From Elusimicrobia bacterium GWA2_62_23 (GTDB lineage: Bacteria > Elusimicrobiota > Elusimicrobia > Elusimicrobiales > UBA9959), in assembly GCA_001799635.1 (NCBI GenBank), contig MGTV01000019.1, forward strand, positions 1 to 64,000: a stretch of 64,000 nucleotides of DNA, written 5' to 3'. How positions within the stretch are numbered: the first letter of the stretch is position 1; each line of letters begins with the position of its first letter. Both the position numbers and the translations under genes were made by a program. This document shows, piece after piece, positions 51,489-59,502 of the stretch. The notes below the pieces were generated by a model. That model was not told where the DNA came from, searched no databases, and worked only from the letters and a program-made list of their open reading frames with translations.

Positions 51489-52736
51489 ATGAACACTACA
51501 CCAAAATCCATGCGGCTGCAGATCGCCATCTTCGGGCGCACCAACGTGGGCAAGTCCAGCGTGCTCAATATGCTGGCCGGCCAGGACGTAGCCATCACTT
51601 CGCCGGTCCCGGGCACCACCACCGACGTGGTGGAGAAATCCATGGAGCTGCTCCCGGTGGGCCCCGTGGTGTTCCTGGACACCGCCGGCCTCGACGACAA
51701 AAGCCTGCTCGGGGCCCTGCGTACCGAACGCGCGCGCCGCGTGTTCGACCGCGCCGACGTGGCCTTGCTGGTAGTGGAGCCTTCCGGCTGGGGGGACTGC
51801 GAAGAAGAGATAGCCGCGGCCGCCGCGAAGAAGGAAATACCCCTGATAGTCCTGGTCAATAAGACCGACATCGCCTCGCCCGCGCCGGAACTCACGGCGG
51901 CGCTGGCCGCCCGCGGCCTGGAACCGATCCTCTGCTCCGCCGTCAGCAAAGACCTGCGCGAAGCCGCGGTAGCCGCGGTAAAGGGCCGCCTGCTGAAATT
52001 GGCGGAAAAGCCCGGCACGCCCAAAACCATCCTCGGCGACCTGGTAAAGCCCGGCCAGACCGTGGTGCTGATCATCCCCATAGACAAGGAGGCCCCCAAA
52101 GGCCGCATTATCCTGCCGCAGGTGCAGGCCATGCGAGACCTCCTTGACCACGGCGTGCTGTCCCTTACCTGCCGGGAGCACGAGTACCCGCAGGCCCTCG
52201 CCGCCCTGAAGGAGCCCCCGGCCCTGGTAGTCTGCGACTCCCAGGTGGTGGACTTCATGGTGAAGCACACGCCGCCCGGCGTTCCCTGCACCACTTTCTC
52301 CATCCTGTTCGCGCGCTTCAAGGGCGACCTGGCTGTTTACGCGGCCGGCGCCGCCGCCATACGCGGCCTGCGTCCGGGCGACAGGGTGGCTGTGCTGGAA
52401 GCCTGCAGCCACCACGCCATAGAGGACGATATCGGCCGCGTAAAACTGCCGCGCTGGCTGAAGGAAACGGCGGGGGGAGAGCTCTCCATCGACACCTTCG
52501 CCGGGCGAGATCTGCCCGCCGAGCCTGGCGCCTATAAACTCGCCATACACTGCGGCGGCTGCATGCTCAACCGCGCTGAGATACTGAACCGGATGGGCAA
52601 GGCGGCGGCCGCAGGCATCCCGATGACCAACTACGGGACCGCAATCTCAGAATGTAAGGGTGTGCTGGAAAGGGTGCTCTCGCCGTTCCCCGACGCGCTG
52701 GCAGCCTACAGGTCGGCCAGGAGCGCGGCGGTCTGA
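51489..52736 (+). CDS. hydF: [FeFe]-hydrogenase maturation GTPase HydF
   Basis: The 415-residue protein has an N-terminal Era-like GTPase (GRTNVGKS at 16-23; DTAGLDD; NKTD), a dimerisation domain and a C-terminal cluster domain with C306-x-H308 (EACSHHAIEDD) and H354-C355-x2-C358 (IHCGGCMLNR): the HydF [4Fe-4S] site. HydF is the scaffold on which the 2Fe subcluster is assembled and from which it goes to HydA. It is the last gene of the island and is followed by a terminator. Confidence 0.93.
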   Translation: MNTTPKSMRLQIAIFGRTNVGKSSVLNMLAGQDVAITSPVPGTTTDVVEKSMELLPVGPVVFLDTAGLDDKSLLGALRTERARRVFDRADVALLVVEPSGWGDCEEEIAAAAAKKEIPLIVLVNKTDIASPAPELTAALAARGLEPILCSAVSKDLREAAVAAVKGRLLKLAEKPGTPKTILGDLVKPGQTVVLIIPIDKEAPKGRIILPQVQAMRDLLDHGVLSLTCREHEYPQALAALKEPPALVVCDSQVVDFMVKHTPPGVPCTTFSILFARFKGDLAVYAAGAAAIRGLRPGDRVAVLEACSHHAIEDDIGRVKLPRWLKETAGGELSIDTFAGRDLPAEPGAYKLAIHCGGCMLNRAEILNRMGKAAAAGIPMTNYGTAISECKGVLERVLSPFPDALAAYRSARSAAV

Positions 52737-52756
52737 CGGCCGCGGGGCGCCAGAAG

Positions 52757-52790
52757 CCGGTCCCGGGACAGCCCCGGGGCCGGTTTATTA
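52757..52790 (+). terminator. Terminator after hydF
   Basis: An 11-bp stem with one G-T pair (52757-52767 with 52773-52783, loop ACAGC) is followed by TTTATTATTTT. It ends the hydrogenase island. Confidence 0.85.
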
Positions 52791-53639
52791 TTTTGAGGGG
52801 GAAGGAGCCAGGGCCGCGCAGTAATTCTTCAGAATGAATTCTTCGGAGCCGGGAGTGATCTTGCGCAGTTTGCAGACGTCGGAATTCGGCGGACAGAGGC
52901 GCGCCAGTTCCCTGCCGGCCGCCACGTGACCAGGACAGTTGTCGCAGATGTCGGCCAGAACCTTTAACACGTGTTTTCGCTTCTCCTCCTGCAGCAGCGA
53001 GACGAATTTTACGACGTCTCCCTTCATGCGCCCCGCGAAAGTGCGAGTAGGGTAAACCAGGTTCCACTTCGGTTTGCAGTACTTGGGCCACGACTCCGGA
53101 GCGGCCCCGGCGGCACCGTAGATCATTTCCGTGCGGCTGAGCACCTTGCCGCGCGCGGTCCGGGGCGCGGGCGAGGCGGGGGAATAACGGCTATGGGAGG
53201 TAAAGCCACCGAACAGGTCGTAGTTCGACAGGCAGGCGGAGAAATCCGGGTAAACCTTCTCGCGCGAGGGGCCCGTCACGAAGGCGCCCTTGACGTCGCC
53301 GCGGCCGATGAAGAAGAATCCCAGCACGTTGGGCCGCATCAGCGCCTGCATCACCTCTTCCGCGGTCAGGTCCGAATAAGTCTCCGCCTGCGCATTGGGG
53401 TAGAGGGCAGGCAGAGCCTGGCCCAGCACGCCGGCCACGTCGGAACAGGCCTTGCGGCTTATCTCATCCTTGAATTTGGAGGAAGGCGAGCAATCCCCGG
53501 TATAGATCAGGAACTTGCCCTGCGCGCAGAAATTTATGGCCGGGGCTTCGGCCTGTGGCTGCGCGCCGAAAGGGCGGAACTCGGCTGCGGCCGGCCGGGC
53601 GAAGAGAAGGGGCAGCAGCAGGAGCGCGGACCCGGTCAT
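52788..53639 (-). CDS. Secreted Cys-rich protein, unknown function
   Basis: The 283-residue product has a signal peptide (ALLLLPLLFARPAAA, cleavage near residue 19). About ten cysteines follow, in two groups: C38, C50 and C65 near the N-terminus, and a C-terminal set (DICDNCPGH, LARLCPPNSDVCK, NYCAAL). In an exported protein they probably form disulfides or hold a metal or heme; no CxxCH is present. I recognise no family. It is co-translated with mrp (ATGA overlap), which is an odd pairing for a secreted protein, and converges on hydF. Confidence 0.68.
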   Translation of the reverse strand: MTGSALLLLPLLFARPAAAEFRPFGAQPQAEAPAINFCAQGKFLIYTGDCSPSSKFKDEISRKACSDVAGVLGQALPALYPNAQAETYSDLTAEEVMQALMRPNVLGFFFIGRGDVKGAFVTGPSREKVYPDFSACLSNYDLFGGFTSHSRYSPASPAPRTARGKVLSRTEMIYGAAGAAPESWPKYCKPKWNLVYPTRTFAGRMKGDVVKFVSLLQEEKRKHVLKVLADICDNCPGHVAAGRELARLCPPNSDVCKLRKITPGSEEFILKNYCAALAPSPSK

Positions 53640-54451
53640 TTACCCATCCCTCCCATGACGGCTTCCAGCGCGGCCGCGATGGCTGCCGACGGCAACGCCG
53701 ACGGCTCTTCCACTGCGAAAAATCTTCCGGCGTCGCCGGCGTCCACCATGGCGGGATCGAAAGGCACGCTGCCGAGGAAAGGCACGCCCATCTCGCCGGC
53801 CGCCTGAGCCCCGCCTCCGGTCTTGAAGAGGTTTACTTCTTTGGCGCAGTGCGGGCACCGGAAGGAGGTCATGTTCTCGAGTATCCCGAGCACCGGGATG
53901 CCGAGGGCCTTGAGGAAGTTCACGGCCTTGCGGGAATCCAGCAGGGCCACTGCCTGGCCGGTGGTCACCACCACGGCCCCGCTCATCTCGGGGATCAGCT
54001 GGCAGATGGTCAGGGGTTCGTCCCCGGTCCCAGGGGGAGCATCTATCACCAGCGCGTCCAGGTCGCCCCATTTCACGTCGGAAAGGAACTGCTTCAGCAC
54101 GCCGAGCTTGAGCGGCCCGCGCCAGATCACGGGTGCGTCGCCTTCGCGCATGATGGACCCCATGGAGATCATTTTCAGGTTCGGGGCCACTTCGAGCGGC
54201 TCTATCAGCGCCCCGTCGGTGACGTGGGCCTTGCCCTCACCTCCGGTCATGCGGGCGGCGGAGGGTCCGTGAATGTCGATATCGAGCAGGCCGGTGCGCT
54301 TGCCGGCCTTGGCCAGCAGCGCCGCGAAGTTCACGGCTATGGTGCTCTTGCCTACGCCGCCCTTGTTGCTCATCACCAGGATCTTGTGCTTTATCCGCGC
54401 CATGTTCTCTTTGATCATGCTCTCGCGGTGGTCAATATGTACTTTATGCAT
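53636..54451 (-). CDS. mrp: Mrp/ApbC/NBP35-type Fe-S cluster carrier ATPase
   Basis: The 271-residue P-loop ATPase has the deviant Walker A SNKGGVGKST (28-37), LDIDIHGPSAARMTGG, the DAPPGTGDEPLTICQL segment, and a CPHC pair near residue 185 (TSFRCPHCAKEVNLF) that binds a bridging [4Fe-4S] cluster in the family. It loads Fe-S clusters into apoproteins, fitting for a genome segment this rich in Fe-S enzymes. The ATG at 54449-54451 has GGAG at good spacing. It is transcribed away from the repeat-filled gap at 54452-54953. Confidence 0.9.
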   Translation of the reverse strand: MHKVHIDHRESMIKENMARIKHKILVMSNKGGVGKSTIAVNFAALLAKAGKRTGLLDIDIHGPSAARMTGGEGKAHVTDGALIEPLEVAPNLKMISMGSIMREGDAPVIWRGPLKLGVLKQFLSDVKWGDLDALVIDAPPGTGDEPLTICQLIPEMSGAVVVTTGQAVALLDSRKAVNFLKALGIPVLGILENMTSFRCPHCAKEVNLFKTGGGAQAAGEMGVPFLGSVPFDPAMVDAGDAGRFFAVEEPSALPSAAIAAALEAVMGGMGK

Positions 54452-54496
54452 AAATCTCCAAATTGAACGGCAGGCCTGCAAGTGCGCGGGTCCTGT

Positions 54497-54614
54497 CGAG
54501 GGTATGCCTTCCTCGGGCACACGGTCGCGCACACCGTGCGCGCCGTTTATCCCTCAGCCTTCGCGCTTACGCAAGCTCAGGCTTCCGGGAAATCCCTCGG
54601 AAGGCACACCCTCG
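54497..54614. repeat. Nested-palindrome element, family 2, copy 2
   Basis: A 118-bp element in the opposite orientation to copy 1, with 16-bp inverted ends (54497-54512 and 54599-54614, one mismatch). Read on the minus strand it has GAGCTTGCGTAAGCGCGA and the hairpin GCGCAC-GGT-GTGCGC in the same places as copy 1. Confidence 0.8.
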
Positions 54615-54646
54615 CCACCCGCTCCTGTTATTCGGCCTGCCGGGCT

Positions 54647-54686
54647 GGACGGGGCATTACCCCGAACACCCGTTTGGGAGAGGGGG
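54647..54686. repeat. Partial family 1 element, copy E
   Basis: GGACGGGGC-ATT-ACCCCG followed by CACCCGTTTGGGAGAGGGGG follows the left part of copy B (GGACGGGGCTTT...ACCCGTTGGGGAGGGGGG). No GGGAACCG hairpin follows in the usual place. Confidence 0.55.
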
Positions 54687-54873
54687 AACCGGCATATTCT
54701 CCGAGTGAGCGTTAGGGCGCAGGGCCAAGTGCCGGAGCGGACGGCCTATCATTATGGCCGCGGCGGCGCTGTCTGAGGCGAGCACTGCGTGCGAGCCGAG
54801 TTCGACGCCGGCGAAGGCACGCGGGCCCTCTTCCGCCGCGCCCGCTCAGCGAACGAGGGGAATATGCCGGTTC
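54686..54873. repeat. 188-bp fold-back with 14-bp perfect inverted ends
   Basis: GAACCGGCATATTC (54686-54699) and its exact complement (54860-54873) bound a GC-rich stretch. Weaker arms (GAGCGGACGG near 54735, CCGCGCCCGCTC near 54837) lie inside. It adjoins copy E and the lysine-operon promoter. Confidence 0.7.
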
Positions 54874-54893
54874 TCCTCTCGCTGCCTTGCCAC

Positions 54894-54904
54894 TATAATA
54901 TAAT
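54894..54904 (+). promoter_or_regulatory. Promoter of the lysine-fermentation operon
   Basis: Two overlapping TATAAT boxes (54894-54899, 54899-54904) lie about 50 nt before the first gene; no strong -35 is visible. The region is the only AT-rich stretch nearby. TTAAGGAG before the ATG is a good Shine-Dalgarno. A single TTGTTAA (54908-54914) resembles half of a Rex site. Confidence 0.55.
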
Positions 54905-54953
54905 AAATTGTTAAATATGGAAAATTTGCGGCGGAACTTTTAAGGAGTCAGGC

Positions 54954-55634
54954 ATGAAACCAATTCTTACCGCGGACAAGGCCGTAGAGAACATAGCCGA
55001 CGGCGCCACCCTCATGGTGGCCGGCTTCATGGGCTGCGGCAACGCGTTCACCCTCATAGACGCCCTCATCGACAAGGGTTCCAAGAACCTCAACCTCATT
55101 ACCAGCGACACCGCCTACCCCGACGTGGGCGTGGGCCGCATAGTCTGCCAGAACCGGGCCGCCACCCTCACCGCCTCGCACATAGGCACCAACCCCGTGT
55201 CCGGCCAGAAGATGAATTCCGGCGAAATGAAAGTGACCCTGGTGCCCCAGGGCACCTTCGCCGAGCGCATAAGGGCCAAGGGCGCCGGCCTGGGCGGCGT
55301 GCTGACCCCCACCGGCATAGGCACGGCCGTGGAGGAGGGGAAACAGAAGCTCAACCTCGGCGGCAAGGATTACCTCCTGGAGCTGCCGCTGGGCGCCGAC
55401 TTCGCCTTCATCAAGGCCGAAGTAGCCGACAAGTACGGCAACGCCTTCCTGCCCGGCGCCACCAAGAACATGGCCGTGGTCATGGCCATGGCCGCCGACC
55501 ACGTCATCCTGGAAGCCGAGAAGATAGTGGAGCCCGGAGAGCTGGACCCGGACAAGGTCACCATCCCCGGCATCTTCGTCTCCGCCATAGTGAAGTCCAC
55601 CCTGCCGGCCGGCAACCTGCAGCTCAAGCCCTAA
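54954..55634 (+). CDS. atoD: Butyrate/acetoacetate CoA-transferase subunit A
   Basis: The 226-residue protein matches the alpha subunit of 3-oxoacid CoA-transferases: VAGFMGCGNAFTLIDALIDKG near the N-terminus, TLVPQGTFAERIRAKGAGLGG, and GKDYLLELPLGADFAFIKA. In lysine fermentation this enzyme swaps CoA between butyryl-CoA (or acetoacetate) and acetate/acetoacetate. It is the first gene of a nine-gene collinear run and is followed after 11 nt by subunit B. Confidence 0.92.
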   Translation: MKPILTADKAVENIADGATLMVAGFMGCGNAFTLIDALIDKGSKNLNLITSDTAYPDVGVGRIVCQNRAATLTASHIGTNPVSGQKMNSGEMKVTLVPQGTFAERIRAKGAGLGGVLTPTGIGTAVEEGKQKLNLGGKDYLLELPLGADFAFIKAEVADKYGNAFLPGATKNMAVVMAMAADHVILEAEKIVEPGELDPDKVTIPGIFVSAIVKSTLPAGNLQLKP

Positions 55635-55645
55635 GGAGAATTTAA

Positions 55646-56305
55646 ATGGACCCCAAAGAACTTAAAAGAGTCAGGCTCGTAAAGCGCATAGCGCAGGAAT
55701 TCCCCGACGGGGCGCTGGTCAACCTCGGAATAGGCATGCCCACCATGGTGGCCAACTACATCCCGGCCGGCCGCACCATCCTGCTGCAGTCCGAGAACGG
55801 CTTTACCGGGCTGGGCCCGGCGGCGCAGAAAGGCAAGGAAGACCCCCGCGTGGTGAACGCCGGCGGCCAGCCCGTGACCATAGTGCCCGGCGGCGCCTTC
55901 TTCGATTCCTCCATGAGCTTCGCCATCATCCGCGGCGGCCACGTGGACTACACGGTGCTGGGCGGCCTGGAAGTGGACATGGAAGGCAACCTGGCCAACT
56001 ACATGATCCCCGGCAAGATGGTGCCCGGCATGGGCGGCGCCATGGACCTGGTGGCCGGCGCCAAGAACGTCATAGTGGCCATGGAGCACACCAGCAAGAA
56101 CGGGGCCCCGAAGATCCTCAAGAAGTGCTCGCTGCCGCTGACCGCCAAAGGCGAAGTGGACCTGATCGTAACGGACATGGCCTTCATCCGCGTCACCAAA
56201 AAAGGCCTGGTGCTGGAAGAGATAGCCGAAGACACCACGGTGGAAGAAGTGATAAAGGCCACCGAGGCCCCGCTGCACGTGGCCGGCAAGCTCGGCAAGT
56301 TCTAG
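55646..56305 (+). CDS. atoA: Butyrate/acetoacetate CoA-transferase subunit B
   Basis: The 219-residue beta subunit carries the catalytic glutamate E50 in LLQSENGFTGLGP, which forms the glutamyl-CoA thioester. Also typical are VNLGIGMPTMVANYIP and the GGHVDYTVLGGLEVD block. With subunit A it makes the heterotetramer-type transferase that closes the lysine pathway, regenerating acetoacetate activation and releasing butyrate. Shine-Dalgarno AAGGAG precedes the ATG; kce follows after 8 nt. Confidence 0.92.
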   Translation: MDPKELKRVRLVKRIAQEFPDGALVNLGIGMPTMVANYIPAGRTILLQSENGFTGLGPAAQKGKEDPRVVNAGGQPVTIVPGGAFFDSSMSFAIIRGGHVDYTVLGGLEVDMEGNLANYMIPGKMVPGMGGAMDLVAGAKNVIVAMEHTSKNGAPKILKKCSLPLTAKGEVDLIVTDMAFIRVTKKGLVLEEIAEDTTVEEVIKATEAPLHVAGKLGKF

Positions 56306-56313
56306 GAGATATC

Positions 56314-57132
56314 ATGGCGAAAATGGTGATCACCTGCGCGCTTACCGGCGCGGAAACGACCAAAGCCCAGGCCCCGGCCCTGCCGGTCACCCCGGAAGAG
56401 CTCGCGGCCTCGGCCGAAGAGTGCTGCAAGGCGGGCGCCGCCATAGTGCACCTGCACGCCCGCGGTGAAGACGGCGGCCCCACCGCCGACGTGAAAGTTT
56501 TCAAAAAGGCCATAGACCTCATCCGCAAGCGCACCGACGTGGTGGTGGAGATCACCACCGGCGGCGCGGTGGGCATGACGCCCGAGGAGCGCATAGCGCC
56601 CGTCGCGCTGGAGCCGGACATGGCCTCGCTCGACTGCGGCACCGTGAACTTCGGCAACGACTATATCGTCAACACCCTGCCCATCATGCGCCAGTTCGCC
56701 TCGGAGATGCACAAGCACAAGGTGCACCCGACGCTGGAATGCTTCGACGTCTCCCACGTGCAGAGCTCCCATATCCTCATCAAGGAAGGCCTCATAAAGC
56801 CGCCCTACCATTACGGCTTCGTGATGCAGGTGCCGGCGGCGCTGTCGCTGACGCCCAAGACCCTGGGCTACATGATGGACCAGATGCCCGCCGAGAGCCA
56901 CTTCACCGTGATGGGCATAGGCCGGGCCCATATCCCCGGCATCTGCCTGGCCATAGCGGCCGGCGGCTATATTCGAGTGGGCTTCGAGGACAATATTTAT
57001 TACGCCAAGGGGCGGCTGGCCAAGTCCAACGCCGAGTTCGTGGAACGGGCGGTGCGGATATCCAAAGAAGCGCAGCTGGAGATAGCCACCCCCGGCGACG
57101 TACGCAAACTTTTCGGCCTGCGCGGAGCTTAA
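56314..57132 (+). CDS. kce: 3-keto-5-aminohexanoate cleavage enzyme Kce
   Basis: The 272-residue protein is a BKACE-family zinc enzyme: ITCALTGAETTKAQAPALPVT at the N-terminus, zinc-site histidines in AIVHLHARGEDG (HLH), and ECFDVSHV. It condenses 3-keto-5-aminohexanoate with acetyl-CoA to give acetoacetate and 3-aminobutyryl-CoA. Its position between the CoA-transferase and Kdd genes is as in known lysine-fermentation clusters. I set the start at the ATG at 56314 (AGGAG upstream); the frame continues further upstream but is not conserved. Confidence 0.92.
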   Translation: MAKMVITCALTGAETTKAQAPALPVTPEELAASAEECCKAGAAIVHLHARGEDGGPTADVKVFKKAIDLIRKRTDVVVEITTGGAVGMTPEERIAPVALEPDMASLDCGTVNFGNDYIVNTLPIMRQFASEMHKHKVHPTLECFDVSHVQSSHILIKEGLIKPPYHYGFVMQVPAALSLTPKTLGYMMDQMPAESHFTVMGIGRAHIPGICLAIAAGGYIRVGFEDNIYYAKGRLAKSNAEFVERAVRISKEAQLEIATPGDVRKLFGLRGA

Positions 57133-57148
57133 TTCAAAGGAGAATACG

Positions 57149-58198
57149 ATGAAAATACTCAAGAACGGCAATCCCTTCGGCGCGCACCGCGTGCTGGAGC
57201 CCAAAGGCGTGCTGCCGCAGCCGGCCCTCAAAATTTCCAACGACATGGACGCCATCTACGACAACGAGATCCTGGTGGACGTGGAGACCCTCAACATAGA
57301 CTCCGCCTCTTTCACCCAGATCAAGGATTCCGTGAAGGGCGACGAGGCGAAGATCCAGGCCGCCATCCTCAAGATCGTAGGCGAGCGCGGCAAGATGCAG
57401 AACCCCGTGACCGGCTCCGGCGGCATGTTCATAGGCAAGGTGGCCAAGATCGGCCCGGCCCTGGCGGGAAAGATAGACCTGAAGGAGGGGGACAAGATAG
57501 CCAGTCTCGTCTCGCTCTCCCTTACCCCGCTGAAGATCGAAAAGATCCTGGGCATCAAGAAAGGCACCGAACAGGTGAACGTTAAAGCCAAGGCAGTCCT
57601 GTTCGAGAGCGGCATCTACGCCAAGCTCCCCAAGGACCTGCCCGAGACCCTGGCCCTCGCCATCCTCGACGTGGCCGGCGCCCCGGCCCAGACCGCCAAA
57701 CTGGTGCGGCCCGGCAACACCGTGGTCATCATCGGCGGCGGCGGCAAGAGCGGCATCCTGTGCGCCTACGAGGCGCAGCGCCGCGCCGGCGTGACCGGCA
57801 AGATCATCGGCATTGAATATTCCGCCGAAGGCGTGAAGAAGATGAAGGAGTACGGCTTTTTCCACGAGGCCATCCAGGCCAACGCCACCGACGCAGTGGG
57901 CTGCTACGAGAAGATAGCCGCCCTCACCGGCGGAAAACTAGCGGACATCGTCATTAACTGCGTGAACGTGCAGAACACCGAGATGGCCTCCATCCTGATG
58001 TGCAAGGATGACGGCACCGTCTACTTCTTCAGCATGGCCACCTCTTTCACCAAGTCGGCGCTGGGCGCCGAGGGCGTGGGCAAGGACGTCAACATGATCA
58101 TCGGCAACGGCTATACCAAGGGCCACGCCGAGGTCACCATCAACATACTGCGGGAAAGCCCGGTGATACGCAAAGCCTACGAGAAACTTTACGCCTGA
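57149..58198 (+). CDS. kdd: L-erythro-3,5-diaminohexanoate dehydrogenase Kdd
   Basis: The 349-residue protein has a Rossmann nucleotide-binding loop VVIIGGGGKSGILCAYEA (about 190-207) and the family's N-terminal block NPFGAHRVLEPKGVLPQPA. Kdd oxidatively deaminates 3,5-diaminohexanoate to 3-keto-5-aminohexanoate with NAD+, producing NADH. That NADH is a natural substrate for HydABC. The gene is 16 nt after kce with AAAGGAGAA as Shine-Dalgarno. Confidence 0.93.
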   Translation: MKILKNGNPFGAHRVLEPKGVLPQPALKISNDMDAIYDNEILVDVETLNIDSASFTQIKDSVKGDEAKIQAAILKIVGERGKMQNPVTGSGGMFIGKVAKIGPALAGKIDLKEGDKIASLVSLSLTPLKIEKILGIKKGTEQVNVKAKAVLFESGIYAKLPKDLPETLALAILDVAGAPAQTAKLVRPGNTVVIIGGGGKSGILCAYEAQRRAGVTGKIIGIEYSAEGVKKMKEYGFFHEAIQANATDAVGCYEKIAALTGGKLADIVINCVNVQNTEMASILMCKDDGTVYFFSMATSFTKSALGAEGVGKDVNMIIGNGYTKGHAEVTINILRESPVIRKAYEKLYA

Positions 58199-58223
58199 GC
58201 CGGCGAACCAACAGGAGAACACC

Positions 58224-59492
58224 ATGCGCGAATACAAGAAAGTGAACTACAAGAAGATCCCGCTCTGGAAAGACGTCCCCGAGAGCAGCTGGTTCGATTA
58301 CCAGTGGCAGCTGCGCAACGTCATCAAGGACATCGCGACGCTGGAGAAGGTAGCCGTGCTCACGCCGCAGGAGAAGAAGGACCTGCAGGCCTGCCTGAAG
58401 AAGTTCACTATGGCCATCACGCCCTACTACGCGGCCCTGATGGATAAGAAGGACAAGAACTGCCCCGTGCGCATGCAGGCCATCCCCCGCGGCCTGGAAC
58501 TCCTGGACGACCCGTCGGACCTGTCCGACCCGCTGCACGAGGACGTGGACTCGCCGGTGCCCGGCCTCACCCACCGCTATCCCGACCGCGTGCTGTTGCT
58601 GGTCACCAATATCTGCTCCATGAACTGCCGCCACTGCACGCGCCGGCGCTTCGTCGGGTTCGAGGACACCAACATGTCCTCCTCCAACCTGGACCGTGCC
58701 ATAGAGTACATCCGCAAGACGCGCGAGGTGCGCGACGTGCTGATCTCCGGCGGCGACCCGTTCGTCCTGAACGACCAGATGCTCGAGGGGATCATCAAGA
58801 AGATCCGCGCCATAGACCACGTGGAGATCATCCGCATAGGCACCCGCACGCCGGTGGTGATGCCCATGCGCATCACCGACAGTCTGGTGAACATGCTCAA
58901 GAAGTACCATCCCATCTACGTCAACACGCACTACAACCACCCGAAGGAGATGACCGCCGAGGCCCGCGAGGCCTGCCGCAAGCTCGCCGACGCCGGCATC
59001 CCGGTGGGCAACCAGAGCGTACTGCTCAAGGGCATCAACGACTGCCCCCAGACCATGAAGCGCCTGGTGCATGAACTGCTGATGGCGCGGGTGAAGCCGT
59101 ACTACATCTACCAGTGCGACCTGTCCAAGGGCATCAGCCACTTCCGCACCACGGTCTCCAAGGGCATAGAGATAATCGAGAACCTGCGCGGCCACACCAC
59201 CGGCATGGCCGTGCCCACGTTCGTGGTGGACGCACCCGGCGGCGGCGGCAAGACCCCCGTGATGCCCAACTACCTGATCTCCATGTCGGACAAGCGCGTG
59301 GTGCTCAGGAACTACGAAGGCGTGATAACCACTTATACCGAGCCTACCGGCTACGTCTCGTCCTGCGACGGCTGCGAGTACTGCGGCGACGACAAGTACA
59401 AGCCGATAGACGGCGTGGCCAAGCTCCTCAACGGCGAGAAGCTCACGCTGGAGCCGGCCAACCTGATGCGCACCCGCCGGCACGGCAAATAA
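58224..59492 (+). CDS. kamA: L-lysine 2,3-aminomutase KamA (radical SAM, PLP)
   Basis: The 422-residue protein has the radical-SAM motif C131, C135, C138 (NICSMNCRHCTRRR), the PLP lysine in APGGGGKTPVMP (about 335-346) and the C-terminal zinc-site cysteines SSCDGCEYCGDDKY. It converts L-lysine to L-beta-lysine, the first committed step. Length equals the clostridial enzyme. It is sensitive to oxygen, consistent with an anaerobe. Confidence 0.95.
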   Translation: MREYKKVNYKKIPLWKDVPESSWFDYQWQLRNVIKDIATLEKVAVLTPQEKKDLQACLKKFTMAITPYYAALMDKKDKNCPVRMQAIPRGLELLDDPSDLSDPLHEDVDSPVPGLTHRYPDRVLLLVTNICSMNCRHCTRRRFVGFEDTNMSSSNLDRAIEYIRKTREVRDVLISGGDPFVLNDQMLEGIIKKIRAIDHVEIIRIGTRTPVVMPMRITDSLVNMLKKYHPIYVNTHYNHPKEMTAEAREACRKLADAGIPVGNQSVLLKGINDCPQTMKRLVHELLMARVKPYYIYQCDLSKGISHFRTTVSKGIEIIENLRGHTTGMAVPTFVVDAPGGGGKTPVMPNYLISMSDKRVVLRNYEGVITTYTEPTGYVSSCDGCEYCGDDKYKPIDGVAKLLNGEKLTLEPANLMRTRRHGK

Positions 59493-59502
59493 CGGCGGCA
59501 GG

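Larger units (their letters stand above)
54452..54953. other. 502-bp non-coding gap filled with palindromic repeats
   Basis: Between divergent mrp and the lysine operon I see no gene. The gap holds a family 2 element (54497-54614), a partial family 1 element (54647-54686), a third fold-back (54686-54873) and the lysine-operon promoter (about 54894). Open frames in it are by-products of GC-rich palindromes and have no Shine-Dalgarno or family sequence. Confidence 0.75.

Noticed and set aside
54273-54776. Small open frames running through the gap between mrp and the lysine operon
   Set aside because: They run through palindromic repeats shared with the gap at 17.1 kb, lack Shine-Dalgarno sequences and give low-complexity translations.
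54908-54914. TTGTTAA near the lysine-operon start as a Rex operator
   Set aside because: Only one half of the palindrome is present, in an AT-rich promoter stretch where the word can occur by chance.
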